Below are positions 32,301 through 44,300 of a stretch of DNA of 64,000 nt, piece by piece. The notes beneath the pieces are model-generated. The model searched no databases. It saw nothing but the letters and a program-made list of their open reading frames with translations, and had not been told where the DNA came from. A program made the translations under genes and the position numbers. Within the stretch, counting starts at the first letter, position 1. Each line of letters begins with the position of its first letter. This DNA is from Alligator mississippiensis (Eukaryota > Chordata > Crocodylia > Alligatoridae), in assembly GCF_030867095.1 (NCBI RefSeq), contig NC_081827.1, positions 212,469,310-212,533,309 of the forward strand, in the 5' to 3' direction.

Positions 32301-35300
32301 ACATAATTGCAATTGTGCCAATGGTACAGCAGCAACTGGAAGTCACTGCTGCCCCTGTATCCTAGTGAAACAATTGGGAACCTATGCTGCAATAAGCATT
32401 AGCTAAATTTCTGCAACAAGTTGGTTTCCCATGTCCATTGCTGATTAATACTCTAATCCAGTGATAAGAATAGGAGTCTAGAAATCCTAAATTTTTGTTT
32501 CTATCATTATCTCTACTTGCTGCATTGCCAAATTACTTCAGTCTTCATACCTCAGCTTACACATAAGAGGGTAAGACCAGTTTACACATACAGGTTAAGA
32601 CCAATAGGATCACATATCACATGCCATTACATTTCACCTAGATATCTCACCTAGAATTAATAATTTCAGCCCTCAAGAGACTAAACCATTGTACAGGCAG
32701 TCCTTGACTTGCAATGTTTTGAATTACAACGTTTGGCACTTACAACGTTTATAAATTGACACCGTTTCGACTTTATGACATCAGTTTTGACTTTACAATG
32801 ATTGATCCGATGCGACGTCACACTAGTGAACAAGTTTGCTGCGTCACTCATCTCCCTGGAGAACATCTGTCCAAACTTCCTTGGACACTTTTTTTAAGAA
32901 AGCAGACAAGACTCCAGAAAAACCTGCAGCCAAGACTCCTGAGAAGACTCCAGCCAAGAACCCTTCAAAAAGTCCAGCAAAGTCTCCTCAAAGAAGTCCT
33001 TCCAAATCAATATGATTGCTATTTACAATATAAATATATTAATGTAGCTATATTACTCATCTATAATTGATTGAGTACAAAATTCTGGGTTATTTTTGGT
33101 GAAAATAGGGTATCAGGCCTTGATTCAGGAACCAATCCCCCATTTGTAACATCGTTTCTTATGAGAAAATTGGTTCCGAGTTACAACGTTTCAACTTAAG
33201 ACGCTGTTTTCAGGAACCAATTGTGTTGCAAGTCTGAGGACTGCCTGTACACCAAAAGCAAAGAATAGGAGAGACCTATGTACACCGATTCCCTCTGCAG
33301 TGGCCATGGGCATTGTGGAAGATCCCATATTTTTCCCACATTTTTCAGGGGTTTGTTGGTCACTGGTTAGGGCCGGGATTAATATCCTCCCTTCTTACCT
33401 CCACTCATGAATGCTACTGGTTTCGGGGGGGGGTTGGGGGGGGTCCCCACTTTTTTTCTGAGGTCCTGGGAATAGCGGCTACAGCTAAGGCTAGTGTTTT
33501 TTTTGTCTGAGGTGGGATTCTGCTGCTGCAATTCCTAGCTAGATGGTGTTGCTCATTTGTTTGTGGTCATACTGACTGCCAAGTCTGGGGTCAGGAAGGA
33601 ATAGTAGGTCAGACTGGCATGACTTGGGTAGTTTTTGCCTTCTGTAGTGTAGGTAATGGTCCTTTTACTAGGATCTTCTGAGCATACATTTAATTCCCTA
33701 TTATTGCAGTGGCAAGGCATTAGTGGTGTCATCACCTTCTCGACCTTTATCTGTCAGTTTTCATATCAGGGGCCTGCAGTCAGTTCTCAAGATACTTTTA
33801 TATATACATTAAAGTACACTTACTTGTATATTATGAAGTATAATAAATATACTACATATATCAAAGCAAATGAACAAAATACTTTTGGATTTACAACATT
33901 AATTTTTTTAAAAAGCTGTCAGTGCATGTTTAGTTGTTAGTTCGCAAAAATCCTTATTTCACAATAAGCCTCTCAGCAATTAAAGCAAATTAGTGGATTC
34001 TACTGTGCATGGATTATAAAACACATTCTTTAATTTTTATACTCTGTTTATAAATAAAATTAGATTCTGACCTGGAGAGAATAAAGTATAACAGCAGTCA
34101 ACCCAATCCAGCTGTGCAGACTATACATGTTGGGAATGTTCTTGGCATTGTGGAAATCAAAAACAGCTACAAGAGACACAATTGCAAGAATCATAGCTAT
34201 GGTATTTAACCCAGCATGGATGAATTTCATCAGGAGTTTGCTGCATTTCCAGGTCCAGGGCAATCTGTACACAATAATGGCTGAGGAAGAAATAAAAAGC
34301 ATAGTTTAATAAAATATTTTACTGTTCTAGCTGATGTTAATAATCATGCATGATACATATTATTCCAGAATAAATGACAAGCAAAACTGTGAAAAAGTCA
34401 ACTAGAAAAAAGTTTTCATTTCATCACACTATATATAATCTTACTACCTCCCAAAACTTGATTCAGGCCAAAGTATAAGCTGTGGAGAGAAACTCTTCTT
34501 TATCCAAGTAGTTTAATATTTGCATATACAAATTAAGGCCTTACTTTAATAACCTTATCTGTGTAGGATTCTACTGAGCGTAAGGGTCCTCCTTTGCAGA
34601 TTAGGTGGCAGGAGTAAAGCCTAATTAGTTTATTAATTAATAATCTTTTGGAAAATTTAAGTGCCTGATTTTGATATTCCTACTCTGAATAGCATGTACT
34701 TCACAATTATCTGCATAAACAGACCTGTTGATATCCGAGTAAAATGCCAGTCACTGAGTGAATCTACATGAGACACTTTACTACACAGTAGACTAATCCA
34801 TTGTGCAGTAAAGCATCATTGTCTACTCATGCGTGGCATTTACTGCACAGCAAATTAGTCTACTGTGCAGTTAGCTAGTACCTGTAAATACAGGTATTAG
34901 ATTAACTGTGCAGTAGCACTCGTGTAGACACTGACCGCAAGTAAATTTGCTCTAGTCAGCCACACCAGCAGGGGGCCACAGGAGATGGGGGAAGAGCTCA
35001 GTCCCCAGTCCTGCTGGTGCTCAGCTCCTAGCCCCCCTCAGGAGCTGAAAGCTGATCAGGGCCAGGACAGGAGCTGGGAGCTGAGCAGCGCTGGGACTGA
35101 GGAGCAGTCTGCTCCCCCGCTCAGCTGGGGGCTTGCTGGCAACCGTCCTGCTTGTGGGGCAGCTGCTAGTGAGCCCCCTACTGGGTGGGAATTCCTACTC
35201 CTGGAGCAGTGGCCAGTGAGACCTATGCCTAGTGGGGAATCCCTGCCCAGCAGGGGGCTGACTGGCTGCAAGTCTCGGCCAGCCCCCTGCTAGGCAGCGA

Positions 35301-38300
35301 ACAAGCCCAGTCCTGGGAACAAGTCCTGGCCAGCCCCCTGCTGGGCAGGGAAGCCCCGCTGGGCACAGACAGGGTTCACCAGCAGCAGCCCCAGGAGTGG
35401 GATAGATGCTAGCCAGCCCCCTGCCCAGCAGAAGGCTCGCCGGTAGCTGCCCCAGGAGCGGAACAGCTCCTGGTGAGTGCCTTGCTAGGTGGTGAAGTAC
35501 TAATGGGCATGGAGCTTTCTGGCATCTGTGTGTCCCAATGAACATGGGGCTGGGAGAGCTCTGCTGTCTCAAGTGGTAGCTATCTCCTGGCCCCATGCAC
35601 ATCAGGAGGGGTCCTGATGTGTATAGGGGTGGGAAACAGCTGCTGCTGCAGCCAGCAGAGTTCTCCTAGCCCTGTGTGCATCAGGACTGGCCCCCATACC
35701 CCCTGCCAGCCACTGGGTTAGCACCCCAAGGGAGCCTGGAGCTCCCCTAGCTGCTGCAGGGAGGCAGAGTAGGGCAGGAGCAGCCCTGTATGGGGCAGCT
35801 CTGTTGGTAGCAGATTTGCTCCCAACAGGGTGCACATGTAGACATAGATTCATAGATGTTAGGGTCGGAAGGGACCTCAATAGATCATCGAGTCCGACCC
35901 CCTGCATAAGCAGAAAAGAATGCTGGGTCTAGATGACCCCAGCTAGATGCTCATCTAACCTCCTCTTGAAGACCCCCAGGGTAGGGGAGAGCACCACCTC
36001 CCTTGGGAGCCCGTTCCAGACCCTGGCCACTCTAACTGTGAAGAAGTTCTTCCTAATGTCCAATCTAAATCTGCTCTCTGCTAGCTTGTGGCCATTATTT
36101 CTTGTAACCCCCGGGGGCGCCTTGGTGAATAAATACTCACCAATTCCCTTCTGTGCCCCTGTGATGAACTTATGGGCGGCCACAAGGTCGCCTCTCAACC
36201 TTCTCTTGCAGAGGCTGAAAAGGTCCAGTTTCTCTAGTCTCTCCTCGTAGGGCTTGGTCTGCAGGCCCTTAACCATATGAGTGGCCCTTCTCTGGACCCT
36301 CTCCAGGTTATCCGCATCCCTCTTGAATTGCGGCGCCCAGAATTGCACGCAGTACTCCAACTGCGGTCTGACCAGCGCCCGATAGAGGGGAAGTATCACC
36401 TCCTTGGACCTATTTGTCATGCATCTGCTGATGCATGATAAAGTGCCATTGGCTTTTTTGATGGCTTCGTCACACTGCCGACTCATGTTCATCTTGGAGT
36501 CCACTAGGACTCCAAGATCCCTTTCTACTTCTGTGCCACCCAGCAGGTCATTTCCTAGGCTGTAGGTGTGCTGGACATTCTTCCTCCCTAGGTGCAGCAC
36601 TTTGCATTTCTCCTTGTTGAACTGCATTCTGTTGTTTTCTGCCCACTTGTCCAACCTGTCCAGATCTGCTTGCAGCTGTTCCCTGCCCTCCGGCGTGTCT
36701 ACGTCTCCCCATAGCTTTGTGTCATCTGCAAACTTGGACAGAGTACATTTGACTCCCTCGTCCAAGTCACTGATGAAGACATTAAAGAGTATCGGTCCAC
36801 AGACCGAGCCCTGCGGGACCCCACTGCCCACACCCTTCCAGGTTGAAACTGACCCATCCACCACGACTCTCTGGGTGCGACCCTCCAGCCAATTCGCCAC
36901 CCACCGGACAAGTCACAGCCTCTTAACTTGTTCACCAGTATGGGGTGGGATACCGTATCGAAGGCCTTCCTAAAGTCTAAGTATACGACATCCACCCCTC
37001 CTCCTGTGTCCAGGAGTTTCGTAACCTGGTCATAAAAAGAAACTAGATTGGTCAGGCACGATCTGCCTGCCGTGAACCCGTGCTGATTTCCCCTCAGCAT
37101 AATTTGTCCTGCCGGGCTCTCGCAAATGTGAGCCTTGATAATTTTTTCAAAGACTTTGCCAAGGAAAGTGGTCTTGGGGAAGACTTACTGTGCATTATTT
37201 TACTGCCCAGTAAGCCTATATTGCATTAATAGCATATGTAGATGTGCCCACTGAGTGTAAGGGAATAAAACTCTGGCTTTTAGAAACTAAAGGGTTCATT
37301 GATTTGAACTGTACATACTTAATCTTAGATCAACTTTTTTTTGCATATACATAATGCTGTAAAATGCTAACAAATTATATAGTTGTCTAAATGTAAAAGC
37401 ATTCCTTTCCCATCAGATACTAATTTTTAATTGCCACGCACCCTCCCAACAAAATTGGTTGAATGGAATGGATAATCACTCCAATTACAATGCAAGTGTG
37501 TAGATATGATGTATTTTGAGTACTAGTCATGTCTTCTGGCACTGACCCCTTTTACATACAGCTGTCAGCTCTCAACTCATAGTAAATATAAAAAGGACAG
37601 GCTGCATCCATCAAATGGAATAGCTTTATCTTAAATGGTCACCAAGAAAAATAAATATTCTGATTATGGGATATTTCCTCTCCAGGAAATAGAGAGAGAC
37701 AGAAGACAAGATCATCTAAAATGTATTGTTTTAACACAAAATACATCGACAAAATATTCAGTGGTAAAGATAGTTCCTTCAACACAAAGCAACAGTTTCC
37801 TAAATAATGACTTAACTGATAAAGCCCTTATTACATATTTCTGGCTACAAACTGGCATCCAGATACGGTTAGATAAAAGTAACTAGCAATACATGAAGCA
37901 TATTAAAGCAAGAGAATTACAGGATTCCTAGTTCTAAGTAATGTTCCTACTTTGAGCAAGTATGAATATATTACTATGTATATATCAAAGCAAAAAAAAT
38001 GTATACTTCTCAAGTAACGTAAGGGTAAAACTTATGCTTGGTAAAAGAAACTTCATTTATGCTCTTTCTCCACTATTACTCTGTAGCCTTACCATTCTTA
38101 AGGAAATATTTCATGAAATAAATAATAAAGGAAATATTTACTAATATTTATATCAGAGTGACTAATAATGAATGACAAATTAATTTTAGTCATATTTATG
38201 CACAAGGGCTTTCACCTGGATGCAATGCATGCCAAAAATCATAGTATTTCACTAAAAAAAATTGACAAAGAAAACTCTGTTCACAAATGGAATGTCCTGG

Positions 38301-41300
38301 AACACAAGCAAGTTTTAGATCAAGGGACATTTCTACATATGATGGGAAACACAACATGGGAATGAAAAGCCCTTTTAAAGTAAATGCCATATGCACAGTG
38401 AGGTATTTTGCAGCTTTTTGTTAAAAAAAAGGAGAGGTGTACAAAAAAAAGTATAGACGAAGATGGCAGCTTTACTTTTTAAACTGCTTGATAGGAGTCA
38501 AACCACATTATGTAGCTATGACTCAGAATATCAATCTTACAAATACTATCCAACAAGACAAAATAAATTACATACTTTTTAACAGTTTAATGTAATCATT
38601 CCCAAAGTTTCCTGGAAAAATTGTGTGGGTAATTCTACTCGGAGATGCACAGATTCAGCTATTTTATATATATGTCTGTCTGGGGCCACAGTTTTGGACC
38701 CCAATTTACAAACCCCAGACTGATTCATTAAAAAGGTTAGGAGAAATGTAAATATTCCCCAAATTGTAAATATTTTTATTTAAAATGTAATATGGGTAAG
38801 AGAGACAGTATTTTAATCCAATTTCAAACCTTCTTAAATATAAAGTTGTCAGATACTGTATCTCACCATGGATCTATCTGTATTAAGCATTTTATTAGTA
38901 AGAAATTGCCTATACAGTTCATTAAGTTGACCAGCTGTGGATGATTAAAGAGTTGTGTTTGTTTCTAATTACTTCCAGATAGCATGTGGTCCCAATGCCC
39001 TGCACTTTTCTTTGGATATTTCTGTGTGGAGATGCTGAGGCAAAAGCTACTGTGCAAGTATGTTACAGACAATCCACTTTGTTAGGCTCTGCATAATATT
39101 TACTTGTTCTTGACAACAAAGTTTTCAAAGCAATTTTTTTTTTTAAGTTGGTATCCTTTAAGCCATGAGACTGTCAAGGTCACTTTGAGTTTAAACTGAA
39201 ATGAACAATAAATCCCATAACAAGTAGATCACCCCCTCTTTTCCTTTACATTTGTGTAAAGATACACAAAAGATGTAAAAAAGAGGTATAGAAGTAAGAT
39301 GCACTGTAAGATGCATTCAAACCTAGACCTGCTGTGGCTATGCAAAACAGGGTATTTACAGACATTCAGGGACGTCAGGGGGAGGTTAGACAACAGTAAA
39401 AATGACCTCCGGATTTAGTTAGATCCACCCATGATCTTACACTTAGATCCCTAGTTAGGTCAGCCTAAATGCGAACTGTACAGAAGTTCTAGGAAGGTTA
39501 GATGCATCCAAAAATGGCCAATCCAGTCTAATGTAACCATACCTCAGAGGTGCACTAAGTCAGATCAGGTACAGATAGACCGATCTAACCCAACTTCTAT
39601 ACACATTCCAAGCACAGGCCTGGAGCTGGGAAAGCCCAGCTACTTACCCTAGCCCTAGGGCAGCACTTTCCCTACCCCAACTGGTACCAGGCTATTTTTA
39701 GCCCCTCCCTCCACCCCCAGACAGAACCTCCCTCTCCCTGCTGGCCAGCTAACCCTCACAGAGCCTGCCAAACCCCATGATCCTGCAAGCTACTCCCAGT
39801 GCTAGTCTAGTTTTACTGGTATTCGCCAGTGCTGGGAGCCAATTGAAGTAAGTCAGGTGGGAGGGAGGGTTAGGTGGGATTGAGGGGGATGGGTTGTTCG
39901 TCTGGAGATGAGGAGGGGTTGGGGGGCTAAAATAACCTCTGATGGGGGGGGAGAGAGCCCCCCTGATCTTGCCAAACACACCCATGAATCCACCAGCCTC
40001 CCCACACAGAACTGCCCGCCCTTTTCCCACCCCAATTTACTTCAATCAGGCTCCTAGGACCAGTAGATACTGGTAAAACCACCCCCAGGATCAATTTGCA
40101 GGTTCGGAGGCAGTTTGGAAGCATTGGAGGAAATGGCAGGGGGAGGGGGAGGGGGGAACCTAAGGGGTTTTGCTGGACTGGAGAGCCAATCTGATCCAGC
40201 CATTCCCTTCCCAATCCCCTGCTGCCCCACCACCCCCATCCCATAGCTCCCCTGCAGATTCTGCTAGCCCTCCCAATCTACCCAAGCCTCCATGCGAACC
40301 CCACTAGTCCCTTGATCCCTCAAGTTCTCTCCACAGATATCACCAGACTCCCGATCCACCTATGCCCCTCATTCTTCCTGCCCCTTTCCCTCCCTTGATT
40401 TGCCTTAGCTCAGGCTCCCAGCACCTAATTGCGAAGTTAGATGGGGTGGGGGGCATTTTTAACCCAATCTAACCCCCATACTTCTGGCTGTAATGTCTGT
40501 ATGCAGCCACAGTGGAGTATACATGAGTGAAGTCACTTGGACAGCATGTTATGTTTTTATACATCAGTATCCCTGCTGACAGCCAATAAAATGGCAAGTA
40601 TAACAGGGACTATACCAACTCTTAATGTTATCAGGTTCTTGCATGTGAATATACAGTACTAGTAATTTAAAGTCTTGTCTGTAGCTGTAAGCAGATTTGT
40701 TAGTTCAACATCTGGTTTGACAGCTGAGCTTGACTAGACTTATAGGACAGGGGACCAATTATGAAAAGTCAAAGGAAACTTGTTTCTGGAATGTCAGTCA
40801 TGTGTTTAGATCATAAGAAAATAGAATATTAACAACAGTAATACTGCATCAGATGTAATAATACCTCAACATTTTATTAGAGTTAAAAATGTCAAATTCC
40901 AAAAGTTTGCCACCAAAAAAGAAAAGAAAAGGAAAAAGAAATGAAAAAGATGTTGCTTTGGTTCAACCTATTTTCCATGCTGATGCTCAAATGTTATACA
41001 AGGTATCATCATGTTTTAGTAATATGGGATTAATTTAATTTCACCATGTTGTTATAGAAGGAATTACTTTTTATATTAGTCATTTTTATTGCAATGGCAG
41101 ATCCTTTTAGTGAGACATCAGACCTTCACTGAGCTTAAATTTACTGTACCTAAATGAAAAGATGGTGTCTCCCCTTAAGAGCTGACAATTTAAGTTGTAT
41201 AGAAAGATTTATTTCACCTTCCCTATTGATGAAATAAAGCTTTCCTATTTATCTGGATCTGCCAGAGTTCCCTTCATAAATTAGAAAGTTACATTTAAAA

Positions 41301-44300
41301 ATGCTTAGAAATTAAGCTAACAAAAACAGACTAAGGAAGGTGTTACTCACCTAGGTGTCATCCCCTTACAAGACTTTCCAAATTGAACTACAAGGGCAAA
41401 ATTTCCATTCAGTTGTAGACCAGTTGTGGAATATGTACTTTGCATTCAAAGAGTTTAGTAGCTATTCAAAAGTGCTAAGATTCCTTAGTCTCCCCATCTG
41501 TATTATCCTAACTTACTGCAATAATCTTTCTATATATGCAAATTAAGTAAAACCATTTGGGTTCAGAAATAGTTTATTATTTATGTTTCTTCTCTGGAGG
41601 GCCAATTTTGGACTTAATTTAAAAGCCCAGCTTTGAGACCTCCTAAAGTGTCCTTACTATTATCCATATTGCAAAGGCAAATGAGACTATGAATGGTGAA
41701 ACATGGATGTACTCCGTTCTGTGAAATTAAGGAAGCCCAACTGAGATTTTGCCCATAATATTCAGATCATCATGGGCCTGTCATCCCTTTGGCTTTCATG
41801 AGGTGAAAGGCCCTAAATTATTTTCTATTATGCTCAGATAGTGGTACTAATACCCAACATTGTGATATCTACATAATAAGTTGAAAGGACATAAGAAAAA
41901 ATAAGAATACATTCTTCCTCCAGTCCCACAAAAGGCCCCCAAGCCAGTCCATCCATTCTGAATAGAGAAACTGCAACTGTGACAGTATTTCTAAATAGTC
42001 CTTCGGTAAATTCTGTGACACTCTACAGTAGTACATCTCTATTCCTTCAATCTCTGCTTAAAATCCACTTTATTATCAAAGCCTTCCTAAATAAAAGGAA
42101 GGCTTTGGTAATAAAGCCTAGTCTAATAAAAAATGTCCCTGTGCCTTCATGCACAGTGATTTTGTCCCATGTTTTTCCCCTATTTTTGTTGAGGAAAGCA
42201 TTTGTCATTTGTGCAAGTATTTTGCAAAATACCATGCCTCTGTATAGTCCCCTTTATAATGGTTACTTAATACACAAATACTTGGCTAACATACTGTACA
42301 CAAACTCACTATCTGACTTTCTTCATCCATATTGCTGTTGTCTTCTGTTTCCCCCACTTTCTGCAGATCAACAATAATAACACTTCTCCTTTTCTCTGTG
42401 CTGGTTGTGAGTAACCAACCACATGTGCTCATTCTGAGTTTGTGATTGTTAAGATACCCATTCCAGCCTCATACAGTTAATTTTAACAAGAATTGTAATT
42501 GGAGATTCCTTTCTAATAGGATATTAGTTACTTTAAGATTGAACTTACTTTTAAATTATATATACAAAAAGGTGCTATATGTCCTATCACAGGACCCAAA
42601 GCTTGCTGCGTCAGTGGGATCTTTTGAGTGATTTTAATGGATTTTGATTATTTCTTACATATTTAAACTTTCATTTAGTTTAATCTCTTCCATTATCTTC
42701 TTTTTATTTTTCACCTTTATTTTTCTGTGTTGGCATGTGTTGTTATTTAGAGATTCATTTTAACTTGCATGCTTATTAGAATGGGGCCTTTATTGCGCTA
42801 TGTTAAATAGTTAACAAACCTCCCATGATTTTTCATCAGTTATGTCAAGGCCTAGATAACTATTCTTAAGAATGTCTTAAAGAACTTTGCTCTGTTTTGA
42901 ATCTGATACATGTCTTACACTCCTTATATTCCACTTTTAATAATGTGAGAGATTTACTAGTAAGAATGATTTATATGTGCAGTATTCTGTTATTCTTGAT
43001 ATACTACTTCTATGGTAAGTGCATGCGCATGAGCTAATTCTATAGGCTATTACTCTACAGAGAAATTAGTTAGCAAAAAGGATTGTGTCAAGTGAGATGT
43101 TAAGTTTGCCACATTTGAATTGTGGCAGGATTGAAAAGACCAATAAACTGGGAACATACACTTTGTCTGGCCAATTATAGACTTAAACTAGTTGAGCAGT
43201 GCTGGATTGGTCTTCTGAACTTTTAATATATATTAGTTATTAAAATAACAAATAGCCAGAACCTGTTGTTTGACAATATTAACTCTACAAAATACATATT
43301 ATCTATACTATATTTTACAGATAATCCTCTTTTACAACTGCTTCCTTCTTTTGAGCTGTGGAGATCAGCATTTACAGATTCTTCTGTGAGGGTTTAATTG
43401 CCCCTAATATTGCACTTCATGCAATTTACATTAAAAATACCTTAGAAAACATCACTTAAAAACATAATTTTACTTAAATCACTTATATCAATTCTTTCCC
43501 CACCAAAAGAATTAATTTTGTGCATTTTTAAACCATACAAGTCCCTATTATTATTAGATAGCCATCCACCCCATCAGTTTTACTCTAATTCTAATCTAAC
43601 TGCCTTTACTAGTACAGGAATGTGCATACTTTGAGTAGGTGAGCTTGCTGGGTGAAACTGGAATGCCATTCAACAGCAAACCAAACAAAAGCTTTGGCAT
43701 TTAGAAATGTCCAAAAATGGTATTATGAGTTCTACCACAAAAATATACTTGTGTACTTAAACACTGCAAGATTCTTGCACAGAAAAGACTGATTCTTCCT
43801 TCAGTCTCTAATATGAATTAAACACCGAACAAAAAGCAAGGTCAATGGTAAAAAAAACCTGGGTTTCCATTTGTGTTTTTTTCTTCTACATTATTGTACT
43901 ATTAAGGCACTGTTAATGGAGAAGTTGGAATCAGCTCCAATTGAACCCAAGAAGACCTTTGCCACTGACTAAAGTGGGAACACACCTTGGAACTGTTCCC
44001 TTGTTCTTTTTGTCCATTTCTCCCATTCATTTTATCACAATTTTCATCCAAAATATCAGCAATTTTCTGGTAGGTCAGGGGCCCTTATTTTTTGTACCTT
44101 GCTGTCATAAGTGAGATGCAATTACAGGGACATCCATCTTAATCTGGGGATTCTGACTAGGGCCTGCCAATGCTCCTGCTGGGACCAAAGCTGGAGGCTC
44201 CCAACTAAAGGGTCTTGCCCCTCTGCTTAGGGTCAGATGGATTGCTACATTTGGGGTCAGGAAGGAATTTTACCCTAGTCAGAATGGGTGGGGGGGAAGA

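Larger units (their letters stand above)
26740..34071 (-). other. CYBRD1 intron 2 (7.3 kb)
   Basis: Canonical GT...AG. It contains CR1 pieces, a GC-rich block at 31080-32060, a Tigger-like element and a LINE-tail-like block, listed separately. The rest (about 27831-29220 and 29701-31080) is AT-rich and I see nothing else in it. Confidence 0.85.
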
